Assembly: GCA_958450365.1 (NCBI GenBank)
Contig: CAUEEP010000895.1
Span: 62,001 to 126,000, forward strand
Length of the DNA: 64,000 nt
Reading direction: 5' to 3'
From: Mesorhabditis belari
Lineage: Eukaryota; Nematoda; Chromadorea; Rhabditida; Rhabditidae
Made by a program: the position numbers and the translations under genes. The notes under the pieces were generated by a model, which was not told the origin of the DNA, searched no databases, and saw only the letters and a list, made by a program, of their open reading frames with translations. This document shows positions 1-8,003 of this stretch, piece after piece. The stretch's first letter is position 1; each line of letters opens with the position of its first letter.

Positions 1-302
1 TATCAATTCTTAAATCAAGTCTTGTAGTTTTTAAAACCTTAAAGGTTTATAGTGAAGATTCAATGATTTGATAAAAATTGGATAAGTATTTAGCGTATTT
101 TCTCTAGTAGTAGTGCACCCTAAGCTCTCTCTAAATTCCTCGAAATCTCGAGAACCGCTTATCAGAACCTATCGATGTTGGGTCGGAAAATGTAGCTGAC
201 GATGAGATCTAGTGGCGGATTTGAGTGTTTAGCTTCTGTGAAGGCTTGGGAGCTGTAAAATAGGCATCAACTTAGCTCATCGGGGTGCACTACTATTAGA
301 GA
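1..302. repeat. 208-bp-family MITE, copy 1, with shared flank
   Basis: Positions 108-302 are a short inverted-repeat element with ends of the type TCTCTAATAGTAGTGCAC; TA lies at 106-107 and 303-304. Reverse-complemented it matches 17431-17638 and 61139-61346. The left flank 1-107 also matches, in reverse complement, the sequence just right of the copy at 17.4 kb, so a longer repeat probably continues off the window. The right flank at 303 does not match the other copy. No coding capacity. The right end lacks the AAAA before TA seen in copy 2. Confidence 0.75.
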
Positions 303-358
303 TACGGTGTGTTTAATAAAGTTTAACTTGACTGAACTTAAAAAGCTGAATATTTCAG

Positions 359-488
359 GTGAGCCAACTCCAGCTTCAGTCTCATTCACTTCAACTTTCC
401 CAACAATCACTTCAACGACGACCACGTCCACTTCAACAATTCCAACAGAACCTATAAAGCTCACACAAAGCAAGAAACCGAACAAGAG
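359..488 (+). CDS. possible threonine-rich internal exon
   Basis: A 130-nt stretch is bounded by a TTTCAG acceptor (ending at 358) and an AAGAG|GTGAGA donor (at 489). One frame is open across it and rich in Thr, Ser and Pro, as in a mucin-like or linker segment. I see no neighbouring exons and recognise no domain. It lies next to a MITE, so it could be chance. The opposite strand is open too, which weakens the case. Confidence 0.2.
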
Positions 489-624
489 GTGAGAATGAAA
501 TTTCTGACTTCTTTTCCATTCATTTCTTTACTTTATTACAAATTGTCGATTTCTGAAAGCCTTCCTTCCCTCTCTTTCTTCCAAATCTTTTCTATTTCTT
601 CTTGGCTAAAGCTAAAGAAGTAAT

Positions 625-700
625 TGATAGCTGAGTGGCAGAGGCTTTTCCTGTTAAGCAAAAGGTCAAGATTTCAGTTCCCCTTCAAACTCTTTGCCAT
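625..700 (+). other. tRNA-like remnant (A box/B box spacing)
   Basis: GCTGAGTGGCAGAGG resembles a pol III A box, and TTCAGTTCCC about 45 bases later a decayed B box. A similar arrangement with a similar downstream sequence occurs at about 61.53-61.62 kb, so this is probably a tRNA-derived dispersed repeat rather than a tRNA. No cloverleaf can be drawn. Confidence 0.25.
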
Positions 701-707
701 CAATTTC

Positions 708-782
708 TTTATTACAAAGCTATTGAAAATTCTCGACATTCTAGTTTTTGAATGTCGTGAATGTTAATAGCTTTGTAATAAA
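708..782. repeat. 75-nt near-perfect hairpin
   Basis: The arm beginning TTTATTACAAAGCTATT pairs with the arm ending AATAGCTTTGTAATAAA. About 33 bases per arm pair with roughly three interruptions, closing on a loop of about 6-8 nt. Size and shape suit either a microRNA precursor or a very small inverted-repeat element. The strand is undetermined because the stem is nearly symmetrical. Confidence 0.6.
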
Positions 783-1076
783 TTCATATTTAGTACTTTG
801 AATTCATAAATCCAATTGCTAGAACTCTAGAAAAAAATCCAAACTACAAAAAAGTTTTCTAGAAAATATCCATCAAATTTGGATTTCGAGTTGCCTGACG
901 AGATCTGCCATGCACATTTGAGAATCACATCGAAAAAGGAGAGATTTCTTTGATAAGAATTGTTTGTTTTTGTTTTAAATAAAGATATATGAAAAGCAAG
1001 GTTGTCCGGATTACGGTAGAAGTTGCAATCTTCCGAAAAAGATTGCAAGTTTTATAGCTTTAGGCTTCAATTACTA
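783..1076. other. unassigned intergenic sequence
   Basis: AT-rich sequence with no splice-bounded open frame, tandem repeat or recognisable element. The short minus-strand frame here has no features of a protein. Confidence 0.5.
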
Positions 1077-2280
1077 TTAGGTTGATGCATAAGTCTTTTC
1101 GTTCCTTTTCGTCTGCCGTTTCAAGCCAACAAATGGACCAATTAAACTACGGTTGATTTCATTAGAAAAACCAATTATTTTTCTGCAAAATAATATTAAA
1201 ACGGGTTTAAAAATATTTAATGCCTGGATTTTCTTGAGAGTATGAAGTCGGGTAGTCAAAAAGGGCTAACTTGATGATGCGGTTTAGACACCTTAGCTAG
1301 AGAAAACCTATCTTCGTGCCCTTCTTGGATGGATGCCCTTCTTGAAGAACTCGACCGGCTGCGACTCGAAGAAGCTGGACACCCAAATTTGGACCTCGTC
1401 ACGGTTCTTGAACTTTTTCTCGGCCAAGGAGTGGTGCATTGGTCGGAACAGATGGTAGTCGGAAGGCGCCAAGTCTGGGCTGTATGGCGGATGAGGCAGG
1501 ACTTCCCAGCCCATTTCTTCAATTTTCTGCTGGGTGATTTTTGCGACATGCGGCCGAGCGTTGTCGTGGAGGAATTTTGTCGACGCCGTATCCACACCTT
1601 GACTTCGCAGCGCCTGGTCCACGCGGTCCAATCAACAAACACGACGCTCATTTCTTTTTTACCAACCTAATAGTAATAGGTTGATGCATAAGTCTTTTCG
1701 TTCCTTTTCGTCTGCCGTTTCAAGCCAACAAATGCACGAATTAAACTACGGTTGATTTCATTAGAAAAACCAATTATTTTTCTGCAAAATAAGATTAAAA
1801 CAGGTTTAAAAATATTTAATGCCTGGATTTTCTTGAGAGTATGAAGTCGGGTAGTCAAAAAGGGCTAACTCGATGATGCGGTTTAGACACCTTAGCTAAA
1901 GAAATGCCTGGATTTTCTTGAAAGTAGGAAGTCGGGTAGTCAAAAAGGGCTAACTCGATGATGCGGTTTAGACACCTTAGCTAAAGAAAACCTATCTTCG
2001 TGTCAATAGATAAAAGATAGAGAAAAAAACGTTTGATATTTCGCCAAAATTTCAGAGAAATTCATTCAGCCAATTTTTCCGTAGAGTTTTTTATAGATTT
2101 TTACGAAAAAGGCGTTTTTCACTCTCGAATTTGCTTGAAAGTGAACCGAAATTCATTTAAAAAGATGCAAATTGAACAAAAAAAACACTTTTTTTATAGA
2201 GCAAACTATAGATTAATTCGTGAATTTGTTACTTTTTAACAGAAGTACGAAAAAAACGAAAAGACTTATGCATCAACCTA
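1077..2280. mobile_element. composite mariner-type MITE with captured mariner fragment
   Basis: The outer ends are inverted TTAGGTTGATGCATAAG termini next to TA. Inside, in order: a MITE left part (1077 to about 1317), a fragment of a different mariner that ends in its own terminus (about 1318-1670, ending CCAACCTAA), then a second MITE from about 1677 to 2280. An internal block of about 80 bases around 1820-1985 is duplicated. The same half-MITE/mariner-fragment/MITE order, with an identical junction, recurs inverted at 18021-18986. It is non-autonomous and would need a transposase in trans. Confidence 0.7.
1308..1631 (-). pseudogene. mariner transposase C-terminal fragment
   Basis: The reverse strand encodes the catalytic C-terminal part of a mariner transposase. 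The HDNARPH motif (second catalytic Asp) and SPDLAPSDYHLF (third Asp) are both intact, followed by the usual EKKFKNRDEV stretch. The N-terminal DNA-binding region and first catalytic Asp are absent. It belongs to the same family as the fuller element at 14771-16011 and sits inside a composite MITE, so it cannot be functional. Confidence 0.85.
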
Positions 2281-2289
2281 TTATAATAG

Positions 2290-2600
2290 AGTTAGTTACG
2301 GTACTTGATCGATTAGCTAAAGTTATTTTTAGGCTTACGGTAGGCTGCTTAGTTTACTGTAACAGCTTCTAGTCTTGCTACTTTGGCTACTGTAACAGTT
2401 TACAGTTGTTTTAGGGTTACGGCAGGTTACTGTAACAGTTTAAAGTTACTTTTAGGGTTATGATAGGCTACTTAGGTTACTGTAGCAGCTTCTGGGTTAC
2501 TATAAGAGTACTGTAACAGTTTGAAGTTGTTTTAGGGTTACGGTATGCTACTTAGTTTACTGTATCAGCTTCCAGGCTTTCCACTTTGGCCACTGTAACA
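2290..2600. repeat. degenerate tandem repeat around TTACTGTAACAG
   Basis: Irregular repeats of about 35-60 bp share the phrases GGTTACGGTAGGCTAC and TTACTGTAACAGCTTC. No open frame. Confidence 0.6.
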
Positions 2601-2614
2601 TTTTAGCTATTGTA

Positions 2615-2941
2615 TTAGGTACATAAGAAATGCGGATTTCAATAATTTTCATAAATTTCCAAACGATAGAAACCTGATATGGATGAAGGTTATAAACTAT
2701 TTAAAAGTTGTAAATCTCCTTGTCCCTAAAGTGACTTGATTCCTTTTTTTGGTCACTCGCATTTCGGCCTCGAAATTTCTTCAATGCTTTGATCAGTTGA
2801 AACACGTTTTAGCCTATTTTGTAGAGGAGATTTACGACTTTCAAATAGTTTAGAACATTCATCCATATCAGGTTTCTATCGTTGGAAATAAATGTTGAAT
2901 GTTGAAATGTTGAAATCCGCATTTCTTATGCATTTACCTAA
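2615..2941. mobile_element. 327-bp MITE (TTAGGTA...GCATAAGAAATGCGG ends)
   Basis: The element has terminal inverted repeats ending TTAGGTA and CCTAA and is flanked by TA at 2613-2614 and 2942-2943, as for Tc1/mariner insertions. No coding capacity. A second copy at about 3173-5662 is split by later insertions, and a truncated copy lies at 56768. This uninterrupted copy shows what the split one looked like before insertion. Confidence 0.75.
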
Positions 2942-3172
2942 TATTCGAGTGGACTTTGAGCTCAATTTAAACACAGCCTTTCTCATCCTTTTAAATAAGA
3001 CAACAACTCTGAATAACTAGTTAAAATAAACAATTTAAGTGCAATAGAATAGATTTGGTTACAGTTTTAGGCACAAAGTACGCAAAAAGTACGTAAAAAG
3101 TACGCATAAAGGCTTGTAATCGGCATTTTGGCACAGAGTGCTCGCTCGTCAGCCCTACCTTAGTTCAATTAT
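2942..3172. other. unassigned spacer
   Basis: Short intergenic sequence with a small GTACGCAAAAA repeat at about 3075-3105. Nothing else seen. Confidence 0.4.
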
Positions 3173-3240
3173 TTTCTTCAATGGCTCGATCAATTGAAAC
3201 ACGTTTTAGTCTATTTTGTAGAGGAGATTTACGACTTTTA

Positions 3241-4524
3241 TTAGGTACGGAAAAAATTAATGTCGTATTTGTGGGTCTCACTTTCTGGCGTTGCCTACGC
3301 GGCTGCAAATGCTTATTGACCTTGGGTCTTTTTATGTATTTGAGTACTTTTTTCTCAATTTTCTTTTCTGTTTAACACTTTTGCTTAGACCTTCCTTAAT
3401 GGTTTTTTTTCAGGTTGTTTTACATCGATGGAAAATCGAGACTTTCGCCTTCTCTTTTTGTATGAGTTCAAGCTTGGCCACAATGCGTCAAAAGCGACCC
3501 AAAACATCAATCAAGTTTTTGGGGAAAATAAAGCTGAAGTTCGAGCAGTTCAGCGCTGGTTCAAACGATTACAGGAAGGCGACGAGGATCTTAATGACAA
3601 GGAAGGCCAAGAACGCCATGATAGTCTCGATAATGGCGAATTAAAGGAGCTGGTAGAAGCGGATCCCAGAACAGCGGAGGCAGAATTAGTAACGCGCTTT
3701 GGAGTCACTCCACACACAATTGAGAACCATCTCAAGGGAATCGGAAAAGTAAAAAAGTTGAAAAATTGGGTGCCTCATCAGTTGAACGAATATCAAAAAT
3801 TGCACTGTTACCTCACATCGTATTCATTGCTGTTTCGTAACCAAAAGGAGCCATTTCTGGATCGAATTGTAACTTGTGATGAAAAATGGGTCCTCTACGA
3901 TAACCGAAAACGCAAAGCCGAATGGCTAGATAAAGGATAACCATCGAAGCCCTTTCCGAAGCCCGACCTACACCCAAAGAAGTTTCTTCTCAGTGTTTGG
4001 TGGTCGCAGAAAGGTCTAAACCATTATTCAATTCTACCAAACGGAAAAACGATAAATTCTGATCAGTATATTCACGAAATAAACGAAATGTATGCAAAAA
4101 TTCGAAGGATCGATCCAGCTCTAGTGAATCGGAAGGGTCCCATCCTATTGCAACACAACGCCCACCCGCATTGTTCACTAAAGACTCTTCAAAAATTGAA
4201 CGAGCTGCACATTGAAGTCCTCCTTCATGCTCCATATTCTCCTGATTTGTCGCCTACAGATTTCCACTTTTTCAAGTTCCTCTATCATTTCATATCGGAG
4301 AAATGCTTTGCTACCCAAGGGGAGGTCAAAAATGGCATCAAGGAGTTTATCGATTCAATGGGGTCCGCGTTCTACACTTTAGGAATTGAAAAGTTGGCCA
4401 AACGTTGGCAATCATGTATAGATTCTACTGGTTTTTACTTTGATTAAATTGCTTTTGAAATCAAAATTTTATGAACGTTGGAACTTTAGTGAAAAAATAC
4501 GACATTAATTTTTTCCGGACCTAA
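3241..4524 (+). mobile_element. mariner element, nearly full length
   Basis: A 1284-bp element bounded by inverted termini TTAGGTACGGAAAAAATTAA and its complement (one mismatch in the first ten bases), with TA at 3239-3240 and 4525-4526. It carries one transposase reading frame in the plus orientation. Length and structure are typical of mariner (about 1.3 kb). The termini differ from those of the 14.8-kb mariner, so this is a separate family. Confidence 0.85.
3428..4447 (+). pseudogene. mariner transposase, one internal stop, altered catalytic residue
   Basis: The frame runs 339 codons, the normal mariner length, interrupted only by TAA at 3938-3940 (codon 171). The N-terminal helix-turn-helix region, the WVPHQL linker motif, TCDEKW (first catalytic Asp) and SPDLSPTDFHFF (third Asp) are present. 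At the second catalytic site the usual HDNARPH-type motif reads QHNAHPH, so Asp appears replaced by His. The nonsense codon and the His change would each inactivate the DDD enzyme. The otherwise clean frame suggests recent death. Confidence 0.85.
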
Positions 4525-4530
4525 TAAATA

Positions 4531-5050
4531 TTAGGTTGATGCAAAAGTCTTTTTCATTTTTTTCGTACTTCCGTTAAAAAGTAACAAATGCACCAATTGA
4601 ACAACGGTTTATTGCATTCGAAAGGCCAATTATTTTTCTGCAAAATGACATTAAAACGAGTTTAAAATGTCTTATGTCTAGATTTTTTTGAGAGCCTGAA
4701 GTCGGGTAGTCAAAAAAGGCGACGGCTCGATGATGCATTTTAGACGCTTTAGCTAAGGAAACCAATCTTGATGTTAATAAATAAAGATAGAGCACAAAAA
4801 GTTAGATATTTTTTCAGATTTTCAGAGAAATTGATTCAGCCAATTTCTTTATAGAGGTTTTTATAGATTTTTATGAAAAACCCGTTTTCACTCTCGAATT
4901 TGCTTGAAAGTGAACCCAAATTGACTTAAAAAGATGGGCAATTCAACAATAAACACTTTTCATTTACAGCAAACCATAGGTTAATTGATGACTTTGTTAT
5001 TTTTCAAAAGAAGTACGAAAAAAATGAAAAAGACTTTTGCATCAACCTAA
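4531..5050. mobile_element. 520-bp MITE with TTAGGTTGATGCAAAAG termini
   Basis: The terminal inverted repeats extend at least 45 bp. TA lies at 4529-4530 and 5051-5052. No transposase frame. It is a free copy of the MITE type that also forms the outer parts of the composite at 18021-18986. The next element starts immediately after the shared TA. Confidence 0.8.
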
Positions 5051-5052
5051 TA

Positions 5053-5572
5053 TTGGGTTGGGGAGAATGAGTCGGCGCCGAAAATCAAAAAAATGTCTAA
5101 AACTTCTATTCGACTTCGTCAAATAATATGCGTTTGATATGAGTAGAATGGTTAACTAATTCTCTACAAAACGACATTTAAAAGAAAATTCAAACAGCGC
5201 CTCCGCTCAAGAAAAAGCCATTTTTTCACAAAAACTACAAACTGTGATCTAGAAAAAACCATTGGTGGGATCTTCCTGCAAATTTGGCAACTTAAGTAAT
5301 TGAATGTGCTCTATCTTTTTTATATAAACACCAAAGAAGGTTTATGTGAAAGAAACTGTTCAAATGATGAGTCGGACTCTTTGCCATTTTAACCAGCTGC
5401 GTTTCGAAGTTCATAAACTCCACGAAAGAAAAGCTTTGTGGAATCTCTCAAAAATGATTTTGTAGAGAAATAGTGGATCCTTTTGATGAAACCAAACGTA
5501 TGTTTAAAGAAGGCTTTATGTGTGCAAAAAGTCCCTTTAAAGTTCGGCGCCGACTCATTCTCCCCAACCCAA
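5053..5572. mobile_element. 520-bp MITE with TTGGGTTGGGGAGAATGAG termini
   Basis: Inverted termini of about 33 bp, including GTCGGCGCCG, are flanked by TA at 5051-5052 and 5573-5574. No transposase frame; the 84-aa minus-strand frame spans one end and is not a gene. The ends resemble mariner-class termini but belong to another family than its neighbours. Confidence 0.8.
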
Positions 5573-5662
5573 TAGTTTATAACATTCATCGATATCAGCT
5601 TTCTATCGTTGGAAATTTCAAATGAAAATATTGAAATGCGCATTTCTTATGCATTTACCTAA

Positions 5663-6163
5663 TAATAGTTGGAAATTGTTGTGCGACACGTTACATTCTG
5701 TTCCTCTTTACTCTAACAGCTTCAATAGTTGGACTAGGTGACGGTGGCCATTATAGGCAGTTCTCCGAAGGTGTTTATGAAGGAAATTTGAAAACGAAAA
5801 ACTCTATTTTATCATACATAGCTATATAGACACAAAAAAATGGAAGTAAAAAGAAAAAAAAGAGAAGAAAAAAAAGATAAAAAAGAAAATCTGGGATCGA
5901 GTAATGTAAATGAAAAGAAAATCGATTTTGAATTGAAAGAAAAAGACAAAAATTTACATACAAAATGAAATTTACATGAAGAAATCAAGAATAAGAAAAG
6001 GAATCAGCAAAAAAAAATGAAAAAAAATAAAAATTTTGTATTTTTTCAAAGATTTTTATAGATTTATATGACAAAAAAGGGAAAAAATCAAAAAAAAAAG
6101 TGAAAATTTTGAAATTTTTTGTATATCTTTTTTGGGGAAAAGGCTGAAATAAGTAAATATTTG
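5663..6163. other. AT-rich intergenic sequence
   Basis: Very A-rich sequence with short A and T runs. Minus-strand open frames are hydrophobic low-complexity translations of A-rich DNA. No gene seen. Confidence 0.5.
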
Positions 6164-6172
6164 GTGAATTTG

Positions 6173-6606
6173 GGGGATGGGACAAATGCGACCTTTTTGT
6201 TGCGCACCTGGACATTTGGGCACCTGGACATTTGCGCACCTTTTTTTTTGCTGGAAAAGGCCTTAGGAAAGGTCGTAGAGCTTCAAAAGTGTTTTCATAG
6301 AAGGGAATCGTATGCGTAGATTCAGAATTTCGACAAATCAGACCTATCAGACCTCGCTGACACGTCAAATTTGGGTTAAAAGGCAAAAACTGCGGAAAAG
6401 CGTTAAGTGGCGTAGTTTTTGCCTTTTAGCCCAAATTTGACGTGTTAGCTAGGTCTGATTTGTCGAAATTCGGAATCTACGCATACGATTCCCTTCTATG
6501 AAAACATTTTTGAAGCTCTACGACCTTTCCTAAGGCCTTTTCCATCAAAAAAAAGGTGCGCAAATGTCCAGGTGCGCAAAAAAAAGGTCGCATTTGTCCC
6601 ATCCCC
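6173..6606. mobile_element. 434-bp long-palindrome MITE with 9-bp target duplication
   Basis: The two arms (about 6173-6385 and 6400-6606) are near-complete inverted copies starting GGGGATGGGACAAATGCGAC, with a short spacer. GTGAATTTG occurs directly on both sides (6164-6172 and 6607-6615). A 9-bp duplication with arms reaching almost to the middle fits a Mutator-like (MULE) non-autonomous element rather than Tc1/mariner. No coding capacity. Confidence 0.8.
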
Positions 6607-6615
6607 GTGAATTTG

Positions 6616-6974
6616 CATAAAATTCGCATAAAATAAAGCTTATTTTATTGAAAAAAAGAGATCAAACATAAGAAATTTTCAAAAAAAAAAAAATTATTGC
6701 AAAACGTGGAAAATTAAAGTGAATTTTTGCAGAAAAAAAAAAGAAATTTTTTTTTAAAAATTTTGAACGAAAATCGACTGGATTTCTCAAGAAAATATCA
6801 CAATTTCAATCGAGAATGGGATTTTTTTTTGAGAGAATTGCTTCTGAGAATTGATTTTTCTTTGTTATTTTAGCTTTTTGAAAGAGTTGCCCGGTGGATT
6901 TAAGGTTTATTGTTAGCTTTTTGTTTCGTCGAGTCTTCAGGCTTTCAAATGATACAAAATAGAGGTAAATGGAA
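6616..6974. other. AT-rich intergenic sequence
   Basis: A and T runs with no bounded open frame or recognised repeat. Confidence 0.45.
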
Positions 6975-7175
6975 CATTTTGAACCCCGCTAATCGTTCTG
7001 CTGATCTCGAAAACCATTGGGTACTAGTTTTTAGCTTTAAATCTCATTTCGGGGCCATTTACAGAACAAAAGAATCCGTGTATAAATGACTGAAGAGGGG
7101 TCCTTTGTGCGCGAGCACAATCACTCACTTTCTGGCACCCCTTGCTGATAGATGCCCTTCCCTTTTCGGATTTGT
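6975..7175 (+). repeat. dispersed GTGCGCGCGCACAAT-family repeat, copy 1
   Basis: It shares CGAAAACC.TTGGGTAC...TTTAGCTTTAAATCTCA and CTTTGTGCGCGAGCACAATC...CTGGCA with copies at 9.7, 27.6, 40.8, 48.8 and 53.3 kb. About 200 bp, non-coding, with a palindromic GTGCGCGCGCAC-like centre. Function unknown. Confidence 0.65.
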
Positions 7176-7235
7176 TTGGAAAAAACGCCGGAAGCAACTG
7201 AGACTTTTACGGCGCCACTATGCCCAAATTTTTCG

Positions 7236-7556
7236 GATCAACTCGATTCGATCAACTCGATTCGATCAACTCGATTCGATCAACTCGATTCGATCAACTC
7301 GATTCGATCAACTCGATTCGATCAACTCGATTCGATCAACTCGATTCGATCAACTCGATTCGATCAACTCGATTCGATCAACTCGATTCGATCAACTCGA
7401 TTCGATCAACTCGATTCGATCAACTCGATTCGATCAACTCGATTCGATCAACTCGATTCGATCAACTCGATTCGATCAACTCGATTCGATCAACTCGATT
7501 CGATCAACTCGATTCGATCAACTCGATTCGATCAACTCGATTCGATCAACTCAATT
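7236..7556. repeat. 14-bp minisatellite (GATCAACTCGATTC), about 23 copies
   Basis: Almost perfect head-to-tail copies. Because 14 is not a multiple of three, all three forward frames are open through it, giving long spurious proteins. It lies about 275 bp beyond the stop codon of the homeobox gene, so it may fall in or just past that gene's 3' end. Confidence 0.95.
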
Positions 7557-7829
7557 CCAATGAAGCTCTATTTGATATCATTCAAAGCCCTTCTCTCCTT
7601 TATCAAGCCATATAAACAATGATGGTTTCTAGATCAAATCATGAACCTTAGCTTGGCTACTCATTCAAAAAACTAGATTACCGTCAAAAAGCTAGACTTA
7701 TAGGTAAAAAAATGGAGAAAGGAAAGGAAAAAGCTGGGAAAAACTTCCGAAAAATGCTTTGGTTTTCAAGAAAATACCGCTGAACTTGGATTTGGGATAT
7801 GCAGGTGATTGACAAGTTGAATGGGAAAG
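7557..7829 (-). other. 3' flank / probable 3' UTR of the homeobox gene
   Basis: Downstream (minus strand) of the TAG at 7830-7832. I see no AATAAA in this stretch. No ATACAAAA, the core expected for a lsy-6 microRNA site as described for C. elegans cog-1, is present on the sense strand here. Confidence 0.4.
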
Positions 7830-8003
7830 CTAATTGGTTGTCAAGAAAGCGTGAAGTGAATGCAATGCTTGTTGCTGTGTTTGGTGGGTGATCGGCGAGG
7901 AATCTCCATCTCGACTCTCGGCTCGTTGGTGTTCTTTGCCCGATAAAGCGTTGTCCGCCGCCTCTTTCTTTCTCCATTTCGTTCGGCGATTTTGGAACCA
8001 AAC
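7830..8003 (-). CDS. cog-1: cog-1 last exon: homeodomain recognition helix and tail
   Basis: The acceptor is TTGCAG ending at 8004. The exon opens with [13 protein letters not shown], the third helix of the homeodomain with the WF.N.R core, followed by a 44-residue Gln/Ser/His-rich tail. It ends at TAG (7832-7830). Splitting the homeodomain just before VWF is a common intron position. A longer frame on the same strand reads in another phase and is not the protein. Confidence 0.92.
   Translation of the reverse strand, partial: VWFQNRRTKWRKKEAADNALSGKEHQRAESRDGDSSPITHQTQQQALHSLHAFLTTN

Larger units (their letters stand above)
3173..5662. mobile_element. older MITE copy split by three nested insertions
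   Basis: The right half of the MITE seen intact at 2615-2941 appears as 3173-3238, then resumes at 4525-4530 and 5573-5662. The intact copy reads CTTTCAAATAGTTTAGAAC at this point. Here the host reads CTTT, TA (duplicated), AA, TA (duplicated), GTTTATAAC, with elements at 3241-4524, 4531-5050 and 5053-5572 in the two TA sites. The left half of the host copy is missing. Confidence 0.75.

Noticed and set aside
7105..7622. Three overlapping frames of 131-156 residues
   Set aside because: All are a 14-bp minisatellite read in each frame; no start, splice or family evidence.
7684..8001. 105-residue minus-strand frame at the homeobox exon
   Set aside because: It reads the exon in the wrong phase; the correct phase gives the homeodomain [13 protein letters not shown].
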